In this document: positions 31,941-44,344 of the stretch, piece after piece
How the letters are laid out: every line of letters begins with the position of its first letter
How positions within the stretch are numbered: position 1 is the first letter of the stretch
From: Gnetum montanum
Lineage: Eukaryota; Streptophyta; Gnetopsida; Gnetales; Gnetaceae
Direction: 5' to 3'
Assembly (NCBI GenBank): GCA_015680685.1
Contig: MNCI01006052.1
Coordinates: 362,126 to 426,125, forward strand
Length of the DNA: 64,000 bases
Position numbers and translations under genes: made by a program
Notes under the pieces: model-generated
Database searches by the model: none
Seen by the model: the letters and a program-made list of their open reading frames with translations, nothing else
Told to the model about the DNA's origin: nothing

Positions 31941-33785
31941 TGCTAATACTAGTGGGTCTCAACTGCAACGTTGGAAACATCCCTTCTGAAGGAAAGGTTA
32001 TAAGCCAAAGCAACCCACACATGAACCCACCACATCAACCGATCCAACACAATGCCAATCTAATGCACCACCTTCCTTGTCCTAATCAAAGTCCTCCGAC
32101 CATAAACATAGGCCACCATCCATTAGTACTCCAATACCAAATCCAACCAATGAATCTCACAATGTGGGTAGACAAATAAATCCATGCATACCATCTCATG
32201 ATCAAGGGTGCAATCATGGGTTAGACATCCATAACATTAACACACCTCATACCCTAACCCACCATAAATTTAACCATTAAGTGTGTGACCAACAATTTTT
32301 CTAACCTGCCACCACACCACCACCACCACCAATAGACACCCAATGGTTGGGGCATGAATGGTTTCCAAAATTTCATACATTCATGGAAACTATTAGTCCA
32401 CTTATTAATCCTTGTTATAGATAAATGTTTAGGTATGGGGGTCACCCCCCATTCTCATCTTTAGAATTCTTAAGTGTTTTTCATCTTTTTGTTTTACAAT
32501 TTTTTGTCATCTTTCTGTTTCTTAATTCAATTTTTCCTATTTTCCTCTAGTTTTTCTAGTTGTTTTTTTTCATTTTCTTTGTTATGTAATCTCACTTGTG
32601 AATAAAATGATCATGTTGCCCATTGAGGTGGGGTTTTCTCTACGTTGTCAAGTCATAAGGGACTGATTATTTTGGACATTGAGATCACGACATCCATCCA
32701 TCCATTTCATTAATAAGAGGTTTTTTCCCTAGTCATAATGGTAATATTTTCCATCATCCAAATTAAAAAAAACTTCATAATCATTATGTCTTGACAAAAG
32801 AGTGCAAAACCATGGCAAAATGTAAAGGGTATGACATCAAGGGAATTTGTGGGTTCTCTTTGGCCACTTCTATGTGTTCTATCATGTTGCTAAGGTTGTA
32901 ATCATATCCTTGTAGATCTAATGAAAATGGAAGTAAGAGTAACCTAAAATGACACTAAATAAACTCCTGTGAGTCCCACTAGAAAGACATGTACCATGCT
33001 TGAAAGTTGACGACTTCTCAGAATAAAAAAAACATGTGCCATAATAAAGCTCCTCCCTTGAACAAAACACCAAGTGATGTTACTCCTCATGACTATGATA
33101 GTTTTATGATTATCCACCAATGGGATGAAATTTTGTGATGTCACTACAATGTGGTGTGGACTTGGTTTGAATCTTGGAAAGAAGGACTTATGATTATTTA
33201 ACCATTAATAACAAACAAGGTTTCATTGTGACCATGGTAAGACACCTCATGTCCCAATTTTTGTGATCCTTTCTTCAGTCCATCTCATCTTGTTGTCTAA
33301 ATGTTCATAACTTGTGGTCTTGTGTCACATAGAGTTATTATCTCAATTTGGTGGTTTTAACATGTGTGTTTTGTTGCACAAGTATGTGTTGCATTCAACC
33401 CCTTTAGTACCTATGGACATTTTTAGGTGTGGTTACACAAGGATATCATAGGCTAGAGCCTTCTTTGGGGAAGACCCACTTGTGTAATTTTTTTGACCTA
33501 TACTTGTTTGACATAATGACATCATTTTTTACCTTCCAAGTTCTCAGTTTTTATATTTTATCATTTCCCTTAGCATGTAATTGATCTATCCACAACCATG
33601 ATTTCAATGCCTTTTTCTTGCTCATTCTAGTGCTTTTCATGTCAACGACTCCATCTTATCACACTTTCAGTGCCTCAAATTGATTTTTCTCTTACCTTAG
33701 ATTAATGAACCTAAGTTCAAACCTTCCAACCACTCACAAAGCTACTGTTTGCATACTCAACTATCCCATTTAGTGAAAATTGTTG
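31941..33785 (+). other. Non-coding stretch (element IV)
   Basis: Same landmarks as in element III: T-rich tract (32460-32600), AAGGGACTGATTATTTTG, CATC repeat (32692-32707), AATAAGAGGTTTTT and ATGACATCAAGGGAATTTG. No convincing ORF. It contains the hairpin at 33431-33488. Confidence 0.6.
33431..33488 (+). other. Conserved hairpin (element IV)
   Basis: GGTTACACAAG (33431-33441) pairs with CTTGTGTAAT (33479-33488). Compared with element III the C-G pair (ttaC/Gtaa) is T-A there, a compensatory change. The loop AGAGCCTTCTTTGGGGAAGA is conserved. Confidence 0.65.
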
Positions 33786-33788
33786 AAC

Positions 33789-33851
33789 CTTGATGTCACC
33801 TACCCAACGTCAAATCCGACGCAACGTTAGGTCCTATAGAGCCTATATATA
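33789..33851 (+). promoter_or_regulatory. Internal LTR-like promoter upstream of aORF (element IV)
   Basis: CCTTGATGTCACCTACCC, CAACGTCAAATCC and GACGCAACG precede GCCTATATATATGACC (TATA at 33844-33851). The motif type (CCTTGATGTCA) is that of this element's own LTR (29006), not that of element III. The leader would run about 230 nt to the donor at 34106. Confidence 0.6.
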
Positions 33852-34105
33852 TGACCCTCGCGGTACTTCCAATTTCATTTTTATCATTTTCCACTAGGGG
33901 AGTTGTTCAATTTTTTTCTCAAAACTCAAATTTCTATGCACTTGCTTTCTACTAGTGATATTTAGCTCTCTACCGCTCCAATTTCCATACCGTTTAAACC
34001 TACTTGAACTCGAAGTGTTCAACTTAGTCATGGAGGGGGCTGCTTGCATGTGAAACTTGCACCAAATTTTTGAAATTTGTTATTGTCTAGAAGATAATAT
34101 TAAGG

Positions 34106-34401
34106 GTAAGAGCGTTAAAAAATTTAAGCATTATCATGAAAAATTAATTGTATTAATGCCAAAAACCTAAATCCTTCCACCAAAGGAAACATAACCATCA
34201 CTATGAGCCACACATAAGAAAAAAGGAACCAATTGTGAAGGGTTGTAATGGAGATAGACATTTTTGGGAATTTTTCTTGAAAATTTTTCTAACTCTACGA
34301 TCATATGCATTATGAACTTAATGAACTAAGGTTATGAGTAAGGTATAAATTGATGATAAAAAACATAACCTTAGTAACACTTGATCTTTACTTGATTCTA
34401 G
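34106..34401 (+). other. Predicted intron between leader and aORF (element IV)
   Basis: Donor AAGG|GTAAGAG and acceptor CTTGATTCTAG. Inner sequence is alignable with the intron of element III (ACCATCACTATGAGCCACAC). The next triplet is ATA where elements III and V have ATG. Confidence 0.6.
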
Positions 34402-37139
34402 ATAGCCCCAAAAAGAGGTGCTCAAGGTGAACCATCGCAAAGAGCCACTAAGCATCCATGAGGTGGTCGTGGTCAACAAGGTGAATGTGTTGAACACGTA
34501 GAGCACGAAGCCCAATCCTTTAGCATTCACCAAGAGGATCCTAATACTAAGCAATTGTCCCAAGGAAAGCTATAGAACCATAAGCTCCCAAGCAAGGACA
34601 ATGTCTCACGTTGCCCCTTGATTGCCTTGCTACAACTTTAGAAAAGTCCACGTTGGCTTCACTTATCATGGAAATGAATTTCAGCCCATCCATGGAGTTT
34701 TCTCCAAAAGTGGTTCAGATGCAACTTAAGGCATCCCCATTGTGGCCCATTATATCAAATAGTGGTGAGTGGGACTTGGATGAAGCTCATCAATTTTGGC
34801 ATAATAAAGATGAGGGAACCACCATCAACATTTGTCGAGTAAACATTTCTTTTTTTAGTGAAAGTTATTACTACAACTCTAAATTTTCCAAATGAAGGGG
34901 CTAAGGTAGTCCATCTGTCAACCAAATCTAACCTTGAGACCAAGAAAATGTGTTTGAAATGGACATATGACAAGGAGGATAAAACATACAATGAAATGAC
35001 TTAGGAGGAAAGAACATATTTCAAGATCAGTACTTACCACCTGTTTCCCACCAAAGGGCTAAATTGAATTTCAACATATGTGGCTAGGGGAAGTACCATC
35101 CAAATAGGCAAATTTGCAACCAATCTTCTCTAGTTTTACTCCATTGAGATCCAACAACAATTTGAAGAAAAGAAGGTAGGGAAACCAACACTTCCATTCC
35201 CTTGCCTAATCAGAAGGTTGTGTAAGTGTGCTAGGATCCTGGGATATACTAATTATATCCGCAAGAAGGCTTAGAATGCCTTCTTTGTTGAACTCCTAAA
35301 ACCTATAGCACCAAGAAAATATCTTGGTGAAGAACAAGAAGTAAAGAAGGATGTAGAACCATAAGCAGAGACCCAACATGAGCCTGAGCAGTACCCACAA
35401 ACACAAGCTCCACTGTTGCCACTGTACGAGTATAGGCCCTCCATGAACCATTTGCAAAATATCACTAAAGGAATTAGCTGGGAAAGCAAGGATGAGTCCA
35501 ACCTCTTCCGAGTAATGGATGACGTCGTATGGCCCATAGTGTTAGTCAATCCAACGCAAGGGGAGATCTTGCTATAATCAAGAGGAAAAGGATCCTAATG
35601 GTCATGACAGATCTCTAAGAATGCCACATCCTTTCATGTAACGCTAGAAACTAGTGAAGGTTCTATAGTTATGATACTACAACATGAGGATGTGGCAGGC
35701 ACACTAGAAGTAATCCCAAATCATATCAAAGAATCATTCAATGTGCCTATTGTGCCCCCGACAATTCTAACAAGAGCTAGAGATGTGCAAATGTTGTCTA
35801 GGACTTCAATGACTCCTATGGTGCATGAGGACATACTTGATCAACTGTTTCAAATAGCGCAAGTAATGAATATCCTATTTAACATCCCTAGTGATGTCAT
35901 TGCAGCCTAATCAGACATAATTACCACAAAAGAAAAGTTGGTCATGACTAAAGTCAAGGTAGAGCATGGAAAAGTAGAAGTACAAAGACTATAGGAAGAG
36001 TTGGCTACCCTAAGAGCCAAACGATAGGATCCTACCCATTTTTTTACATTAGACCAACTTGAGAAATTTAGGACAGAGAAGCTAATCAATTTAACTGAAG
36101 AGAGAGCAGCTGCTGAGCAAGAGAAAGAAAAGGTAATTTGGAATGCCTCTATTGCTAATGTGCAATCCCATGCATACAAAAAGGCATTGACCACCGTACA
36201 AGAAGAAAATAAGTAGCTCACCACAGAAAATTCAAAGTTAATCATAGTGGAGAAGCAAAAGGACATTCTTGAAGAAAGTGTTTACCAATTAAGAGAATAA
36301 CTAGTGAGGGTCAACTAAGACATTAGTAGATTGGCTAGAGAGAATAGAACCCTCTTAATGGACGAGGTCTATGCTATATGCTAGAAGTTAGTAATTGTAA
36401 TTAGTGCATGGAAAAATGAGGCCAAAAAGCATGAGAAACTGAAGGAGCACTTTCATGACCAAGTAGGCATGTACAAGAAAATCAATGAAAAAAAATCCAA
36501 ATGGCCAAGGCCCACATCAACTCTTTGTTAGCACAAAATCCTAAGTGGTAGCCCATCTTGGATAGTTATGCCTTGGTTCATCAAGCGAAAGTCAAGAATA
36601 AAGACTTGCAAATAGAAGATCTAAAAGAATACATGGCATTGGCTAACCTCAAATATGCCAACCTTGCCATGTTAATAGCAGGTTTCCCCTGAAACAAGTT
36701 GGAAAAGAAAATGGTAAGTACCTATGCATTATATGAGAAAGAGTTTGCAAACTAAAAGGATGCTTTGCAAAAGCTACAGGTGGAAAACTTAGAATTAGAG
36801 GTGATTAAAGCCAACTATCAAGGATAAAAGGATGTACCCTTGAACCTAGCTAGAATATTGATCAATTATCATGAACTCAGAGATAAAGCTAGGGCGTTCG
36901 AGGAAGAACAACGACAATTCATAGCTTAGTATGTGAAGGCGAATCAGATATTTTCACAACTGCCATGTCCTTGGGATGTATCGGTGCTAGCACACATAAG
37001 CTCAATAGCCTGGATAGTACACGATCCAAGGATGGAAGATGATAATTTGTAGGCATTGCTTAATCATTACTAATTTCAAAAGCCTAGTGATAAAGGAAAG
37101 CAACCCATGGAAGAGTCACCACCTCCAAGCACCACATGA
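34402..37139 (+). pseudogene. aORF: coiled-coil 3' ORF (element IV)
   Basis: Same protein as in element III, with the start codon changed to ATA: ATAGCCCCAAAAAGAGG, giving .APKRGAQGE. The N-terminal domain contains FPCLIRRLCKCA and ILGYTN (35195-35260). The middle part has HIKESFNVPIVPPTILTRAR (about 35720), then the coiled coil (35930-36900). The tail has LPCPWDV and KGKQPMEESPPPSTT, with the stop at 37137. Stops mostly replace Gln and Trp codons. The downstream half keeps its frame over long distances. Confidence 0.7.
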
Positions 37140-37322
37140 GCTTCTTAGTTTTTGTTTTTGTTTTGTAACAATGTGTACATTTTTGTATTACACCATTGTT
37201 GCATGCAAGAGTCAATTTTTTAGTTTATTATTTAAGTTACAATAATCCCATACCTTCACAATATTTTTTAAAGAACTTATTCCTAATTTTTGTTTAACTC
37301 GAGGACAAATTTTCATTCAGTC

Positions 37323-37331
37323 GTGGGGGTA
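37323..37331 (+). other. Polypurine tract (element IV)
   Basis: GTGGGGGTA abuts the 3' LTR; the AACTCGAGGACAAATTTTCA block precedes it. Confidence 0.8.
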
Positions 37332-38220
37332 TGATGAGTCATCATCTTATCAAGCCCCAATGTTAAATACCCAACATCGGAGCCCTGATGTCAAATATTC
37401 AATGTCGAAGCCAAGAAGCACCATAAAATATTTGATGTTGTCTCCTTTGGGTTTCCCTATAAGTATAGCACTTGGGTGCCTAGTTGAGACATGAAGAGTA
37501 GCAATAGAATACAGTTTTAGTTTTCAATTTCCAATAATCTTTCTTAAAGTCTTGTTATTTCCAATGCATGCTCGCAGTGTGATGTTTGTAATCATATGAC
37601 ACCTTTGTTCGATTGTGACATACTTGAACATGTTACATGATTGACAATAAAGATCAAGATTACTCTCATCATTGCAACATTCACTTAAATTATTATTACT
37701 TCTAATTGTTAATTATTTCCTACTTTCTTTAGTTAAATGTTTCCATTTATTGCTATTTATTATTCTTGTTATTAAGCAGAATGTGTATAACTTAGTCATG
37801 AGCATTTAAATGTAGATTCTTGGTAATCCAAAAGTGTATTCTTTGGCACAACTAGTAACATACGCTTGGCATTCTCAGAAGTAGTCTCACGAAGTCCAAG
37901 ATGTATACAGATGATTAAGAGTGGATACTCATTACACATAGGCTAGTTTAGATCTTGTTTTCTATCATCCATTAACTTAATTAGTTTACCTTTTTATCAT
38001 CATCAGGAGTAGCATAGAATTAGAGACAACATAATACACCTCACTTTGAACTAAACCATATGTGACAAGCCACCACTAATCCAAGTGGGAAGACAACAAA
38101 CTACAATTAGAGCATAATGATTTAGATAGCACAGCTAGTCCCATCCATAGAAGTCAATCAGATCATGCATGAATGCTTGTGATTCGTATGGTTGAGCATC
38201 AGGGTTCCTCACCACTCATA
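37332..38220 (+). repeat. 3' LTR of element IV
   Basis: TGATGAGTCATC start; GATGTCAAATATTCAATGTC motifs at 37390-37435; TATAAGTA near 37458; AATAAAGATC near 37647. Pairs with 28980-29841. Confidence 0.88.
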
Positions 38221-38262
38221 ATTATTTAAAAATTTTTTTGCATTGTTCTAGTTCTTCAGGTA
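38221..38262. other. Spacer between elements IV and V
   Basis: Forty-two AT-rich bases. They could be what remains of the sequence downstream of the AG-peptide-like gene. Confidence 0.3.
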
Positions 38263-39125
38263 TGATGAGTGACAAGGTACCCCTATGCTCAACCATACGA
38301 ATACGAGGGTGTATGCGCAATTCGGTTGAACTTTGCAAATTAACTAGTTGTGGTACCTAGATAGTTACACATTAATTGTAGTTCGTTGTCTTTCCACCTA
38401 GACTAATATTTTCTTTGTAATGTATGATTTAGTCCAAAGTGAGGTGCATGATGTGATTCCTAATTGCTATGCTACTCATAGAATCAATAAGAAATAACTT
38501 GAATGAGTTGATGGGTGATGGAAAATAAAGTCGAAGCTAGCCTAAGCATGATGAGCATCTGTTCTTAATCACCCATACGCATCTTGGACCTCATGCACTA
38601 CTTCCAGGATTACCAACCACACATTTACTTAAAGCACTACTAGACACACTACTGGGTTACTAAATAGTTACACTTAAATGTTCATGATTAAGATGTACCC
38701 ATTCCGCATTAACAGGAATAGTAAATAATGATAAAGAAATATTAACTAAGAAAACAATAAATAATAATTAATAATTAAACAATTAAAAACTAAGTTAATG
38801 TTGCAATGATGGAGTAATTTCGATCTTTATTATCGATTTTGTGCATGTCCAAGTACGTCACACTCAAAAAATGGTTCCGTACAATTACAATCATCACACT
38901 TTAGGCATGCACTTGGGAAGGAACTAAAAACTAACTAAAAACTGACAAAAAAACTCTACCTTAAATACTTACCAACTAACTTCCCTCCTATGTGCCTAAA
39001 TGCTATATTTATAGGCCTATATAGGAATCATGATATCGTGTATTCGATATCATCATCTAGGCTACGATATCGCATATCCAATATTGAGAATCTGATATTG
39101 GGGCCTGGCAAACCATGATTCATCA
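38263..39125 (-). repeat. 3' LTR of element V
   Basis: Minus-strand start TGATGAATCATGG (39125), then CCAATATCAG, CAATATTGGATATGCGATATC and GATATCGAATACACGATATC motifs, then GGCCTATAAATA near 39010-39020. It ends GTCACTCATCA at 38263. Confidence 0.85.
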
Positions 39126-39139
39126 TACCCCCACAACTA
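39126..39139 (-). other. Polypurine tract (element V)
   Basis: The minus strand reads TAGTTGTGGGGGTA before the 3' LTR. Confidence 0.75.
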
Positions 39140-39314
39140 AATAACAACTCATTCTCAAGTCAAACAATCAAAATGAGAATGAGTTCATTTGATTACACAG
39201 TGGATACGTATGGGATTATTTATTAACTATAAATTACTTCATGTCGCAGTGTGGAATTAAACAAAACAAAATTAGGATACTAACATATAATACAAAAGAT
39301 AAAATTGTTGGAAC

Positions 39315-42116
39315 TCATGTGGTTCCTGGTGGTGGTGGCTCCTCCATGGGCCTCTTCCCCTTATCTTGTCCTCCAAGCTTTCGAAATGGATATCTCTAAA
39401 GGAGCGCTTGAAGCTTTTCTTCTTCAATTTGAGGATTATGTGTCGTTCATGTTGATGTTCCAATAGTTGATGGAGTGAACACCTTCCATCGACATAGTAG
39501 TTGCGGAAACATCTGATTAGCCTTAATGTATCAAGTCATAAATAACCATCATTCCTCCTCATAGGTTGTAGCTTTGTCTCTACATTATTGGTAATCCATG
39601 AGCCGTTGAGCCAAATCTGTCATGACATTCTTTTGCCCTTGGTAGCTAGTCTTGACCACCTTTAACTCAAAATTTGCTACCTCTAATTTCTACAGTATCT
39701 TTTTATGTTCTGCAAATTCTACTTCATACTTGGAATAGGTGGCTACTACCTACTTCTCCAATTCTATCCTTAGGTATTCTACTATTAACATGGCTAAGTT
39801 GGCATACCATAGGTTTGCTAACTCCATGTATTCAATGAGATCCTAGATTTGCAAGTCCTAACTCTTTAGTTCTACTTAGTGGGTGAAGGTGTAAGTATCC
39901 AGTATGGCTTGCTAGTCAGTGTTCTAAACACTAAAAGTATTGATATGGGCTTTGGCCATATGGATTTCTTTTTCAATAATTTGCTTGTACATCCCTATCT
40001 AATCTCCGAAATGTTCCTTCAATTTTTTGTGTCGCTTAGCCTCATTCTACCATGCACTTATTTCAATAGTCATTTTCTAACAGGTCGTGTGTACCTCCTC
40101 CATTGAGAAGGTTCTATTTTCTCTAGCTAAGCAATTCATACCTTGGTTGACCCTTATTAATTGTTCTCACATTTGCTGAAAATTCTCCTTTAGAACATTC
40201 ATTTGTTTTTTGATTGTGGTCAATTGGATGTTTTCAACAGCAAGGTGTTTATTTTCTTCTTGTAAGGCCTTGAGTGATTTGGCATGTGCAATACATTTGG
40301 GCTTGTGCCTTTGAAGCATCCCAATCAACCTTCTCTTTTTCCCTTGCCACCCTTTTATTCTCTTCTAAAAATTTATTTAGTTGCTCAATTTGAAATGACT
40401 CTAGCTGGTCGGCTGAGATAAATTGGGATGGATCCTATTGTACAGCTTGCAGGGTGACAAACTTCTCTTGGAGTCTTTTCAACTCATCCTTTGCATGTTC
40501 AGCCCTAACCTCTGCCATGATTAGCTTTTCTTTTGTGGAGGTGAGGTCTGATTATGTTGCTGTGACATCTTGAGGAATGTTAAATAAGGATGTCATCACT
40601 TGTCCTGTTTGCAACAACCAATCCAAAACATCCTCATGATCTACAAGAGTCATCGAGGGACTGGCTAAGGTTTGAGCATTGTGTGCTACTGTGAAATCTG
40701 CCAATGGCACAACAAGGAAATTGAATGATTCTTTGATGTGATCTGTGACCACTTCTGCTACTCCCGTTGCATCCTAGTGTTGCATAACCACTACTGTGAC
40801 ACCTTCACCAGTTTCTAATTGCACTTGAAAAGATGCAGCGTTTCCAGAGATCTATTGTGACCAATGTAAGTCCCCTCCTACTGTTTGAATAAAAACCTCA
40901 CCCCATGTGTGATTAATTGATATTGTGGGTTGTACGAGATCATCAATAACCTTGAAGAGGTTAGCCTCATCATGACTTCCCCAATTGACCGATTCTGCAA
41001 TGGCCCTGACGTGGCTCATCGACAGTTGATAATCCTATGGTGATGATGGTGATTGGCCTTATTGGCCTGTGGCTTGCATGTTGGGCCCTACTTCCTATTG
41101 TTGATTGGGTCTCATGTTCAGAAGTTAGCTAGGCTTGGTTGTTTGAGGTGCAGTGGGCCCAACTATCTACTCTTGCTTAGGCTCCAATGTCTCAGCAGCA
41201 TCTTTCCTTGGTGTTGGTGGCTTCAGTAATTTGGTATATGAGGCATTTTGTGCCTTTCTGGGAATGTCATCGGTGTACCCTAGAATTCCAACACACTGGC
41301 ACAACTTCCTAATTAGGTAGGGAAAAGAAAATGCAAACTTCCCTATCTTACATTCTTCAAACTGCCTTAATATTTTTGTAAAATATAGATGGGGCAAGTT
41401 GGCATCAACCTTGCCTATCAATATTGCACTTCCTCTAGCTGCATAGGTGGAAATTCTATTTAATCCTTTTGTTGGAAAGAGGTGATAGGTGCTAATTTTG
41501 AAATAGATTCTCTCTTCAAGTGTGAGCTCCCCATATGTTTTATCTTCCTTATCATATGCCCTTTTTAACTATATTTGTTGTGCATCAACATCAGAGCAAG
41601 TGGACAGGTGAGAAACCTTGGGCCCTATATTCGGAAGGTTTAGAACTTCCGAAATCGCCTTGGTGGAGAAATCAACTGAAATCCCACCAATATCAGTGGT
41701 GATGCCTTCTTCCTTATTATGTCAAAATTGATACATCTCCCCAAATACCATTCACCAATCTCTGAGAGAACAGGACATAGTGGAGACCCTTTAAGTTGAT
41801 CTCTGACTGATTAAGGGGAAAATTTAGTAAAAGGTTCAAAATTGAGTTCCATGATCACTACAGTTGATGTGGACCTTTCCTGAATTACCTAAATGCACTC
41901 TAAAAGCAATGTGAGATGTTTTCCTTGTTTAGGTGCTTTGCCTTCTCCACCTTCTACATGCCCAGAGTGTGCAATAATAGGGGGTTCTTGATGAATGTTG
42001 AATAATTGTGCCTCTTCATCTGCATGTTCTATGGGAAGTGCTTGGCCTTTACCTCTCCTTGGTCATTTGGATGCAGCTTGAGAGGGTCCTCCCTGTTGTC
42101 CTTGTTTAGGGGCCAT
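39315..42116 (-). pseudogene. aORF: coiled-coil 3' ORF (element V)
   Basis: The ATG at 42116 directly follows the splice acceptor and opens MAPKQGQQGGPSQAASK. Further blocks are FSFPYLIRKLCQCVGILGYT (about 41330-41270), DHIKESFNFLVVPLADFTVA (about 40740) and LFNIPQDVTAT. A Lys/Glu-rich coiled coil follows (40500-39900), and the tail is KRPMEEPPPPGTT with the stop at 39315. Total about 930 codons with stops and shifts. This start is the best evidence for where the protein begins, since the ATG and acceptor are intact. Confidence 0.72.
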
Positions 42117-42372
42117 CTATAATCACATAGGGTCAATTGTTAGTAAGGTTGTTTAGAAAAATTTAATTATCTTATACCTTATCCATTGCCTTTAAATGAA
42201 TTCAATCCTTGCTTAGTGTGATTCAGAGTTAGAAAGTTTTAAGAAAATCATCCTAAAAGTTTTAGTGTCAGAACAAATTTGATTAGTTGGCTCCAATAAT
42301 AATTTTCATGGTTTGGGTAAAGGAATAAAATTGATTTGGTATAAGTTCTTATCATTTTTGAAGATCACTTAC
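42117..42372 (-). other. Predicted intron between leader and aORF (element V)
   Basis: Minus-strand donor TAGGG|GTAAGTG (42372) and acceptor TGTGATTATAG (42117), 256 bp. Same position and consensus as in elements III and IV. Confidence 0.62.
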
Positions 42373-42627
42373 CCCTATGATATCCTTTGGGCAACAACAA
42401 ATTTCAAAAAAACTATGCGCAACTTGGAGCATACCCTTCCCCCCACGACTGAGTTAAACACTTCGGGTTTAAGCAAGTTCAATTGGAAGGAGAATTAGAG
42501 TGTTAATGAGCAAGATATTGATCTTTAAATGATAGGTGCGCAAGCTTGAAAATTCATGAAAGAAAATTACAACAACTTCCCTTGCGTGAACAATGGAAAA
42601 TAACGTTGACACATGCAAAGGGGGGGG

Positions 42628-42724
42628 TCCATATATATAGGTGTTATGGATGCAATGCTATGTACGTGCTAGCGTGGACCCGATATCACTTCGAACCTGA
42701 TATTGGGTACTTGATATCGCATCC
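42628..42724 (-). promoter_or_regulatory. Internal LTR-like promoter upstream of aORF (element V)
   Basis: On the minus strand GGGATGCGATATCAAG, CCCAATATCAGG and GTGATATCGGGTCC precede CACCTATATATATGGACC (TATA at 42631-42640). The motif type (GCGATATC, CAATATCAG) is that of this element's 3' LTR. About 230 nt separate the expected start from the donor at 42372. Confidence 0.6.
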
Positions 42725-42729
42725 CTTCC

Positions 42730-44240
42730 AAAAAAGGTACTTGGAAAAATTGATAAATTATCAAATTTCTAAGGCCACAAACGAAGGATTTAAGGTAGAT
42801 TCAAAAGATCTAAGGTAATGTTGAGTAGTCCTAAAGGCACCAAAGGTGTAATGAAGTGGAATTATACAAGGAAGTTTGTGAATAGGGTGAGAACGAAGGA
42901 CATGTAGTGGTCCACAGGAGCATTGGGGTTGAAATGATGATAAAGGAAAGAATACATTCGACAATGTAGCACTCAGAGGATATAAGATGATGCAATGGTG
43001 TGCAATAAGTAAAGATTACAAAAGTTACGCAAGTGGATCCTCCCCAAAGCAGGTTCCAACCTATCATGCCCTTGTGTAACCACACCTTAAAATGTCCACA
43101 GTTACTAGATAGGTTAAATGCAATCTACACTAGTGCAACAAATCACACACATGTTAAATACCACCATAATGAGGTATGAATTCTATGCTACACAAGACAC
43201 AAGTTAGAAATACTTAGATAGTAGGGTGAAACGAATTGTAGAAGGGATTTCTGAAATTAGGACATGAGGCAATTTACCCTGGGCATAATGAATCCTAAGT
43301 GTGGGGCATGATTAAGGTATCATTAGCCTTTCACTCCAAAATCATGACCAAGTCCATACCTCTAATCAGTGACATCTCATTGTTTTATCCAATGATAGAC
43401 AACCATAAGAGCATCATGACAATAGGGTGTACAATCACTCAATGTTTTGTCTAGGGGAGGAGTGATTAGGAATTTTTTTTCCTTTGGCACATTCTTCTTA
43501 ACCTTTACTTTGTTGTTTTTTTTCTTTCTTTTCTTTTTCTTTGCCTAGCCGCTTTGGCACGTTTTCATTTCCAATGATGATCCAAAGAAGCCACCAACCT
43601 TCAAGCATGGATGCATGTCTTTCTAGTGGGATCCTCTCGAATAGCATTGAGGTTCTTGATTAAGTGCCTTTATTACTCTTACTCCCATTTTTCATTATAT
43701 CTACAAGGATTTTAGTACAACCAAGCTACCTAATAGCACATACAGATGTCACCAAAGAGAATCCATAAGTCCCCTTGATGTCACACCCTGGTCATTCCCT
43801 CTAAGTCCATCATTCATTGCTCTGGGCATAATAAATACAAAGTTACTTTAAGTTTTAATGATGACAAGAATATCATCATACCTAGAGTAGAACCTCTTAT
43901 TAATAGAATGGATGGGTGGATGTTGTGGGCTCATTGTCCAAATAATTAGTCATCCACGACTTAATAGCATAGAACAACACCTCAACCAATGAGTCACATG
44001 AGTATTTTATTCACTGATGCGATTACCCTCAAAAAGATAAAATGACAAATTGAAAGATGAAAAATTAGAGAATAAAAATTAGAAAATAAACAAAAATTGT
44101 AAGACCAAAGAAAAGAAAAAACATTTACTAATTCTACTTCTTAGAATGAGGGGTATCCCCCATGACTAAACCTTTGAGCATGGCTAGAATTAATGAATGG
44201 AAAATTTGGATCCATGCATGTTGGAAACATTAGGGTCTAG
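42730..44240 (-). other. Non-coding stretch (element V)
   Basis: Minus-strand landmarks match elements III, IV and VI (CATCCACCCATCC near 43910, AATAAGAGGTTC, AGGGACT..GGTGTGACATCAAGGG near 43780). It contains the hairpin at 43024-43080. No credible ORF. Confidence 0.6.
43024..43080 (-). other. Conserved hairpin (element V)
   Basis: Minus strand GTTACACAAG (43080-43071) faces CTTGCGTAAC (43033-43024), with one A-C mismatch, around a loop containing CTGCTTTGGGGAGGATCC. Confidence 0.55.
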
Positions 44241-44344
44241 TCATGTTCAAATCACTAGGTATCTGTTGATGTGGTGGCAGGAATGTATCCATCCTGCATC
44301 CAAATTAGGATTCACACACTTGATTGAAGTAGGCATAGTGGGTC

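Larger units (their letters stand above)
28980..38220 (+). mobile_element. Element IV: Athila-like LTR retrotransposon without protease, RT or integrase
   Basis: LTRs at 28980-29841 and 37332-38220 enclose PBS, gag, the non-coding stretch, internal promoter, intron, aORF and polypurine tract. The LTR starts are TTATGAG (decayed) and TGATGAG. Flanks TTACA and TTATT match at three of five bases, so the target duplication is weak. The element inserted at the 3' end of the AG-peptide-like gene. Confidence 0.85.
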
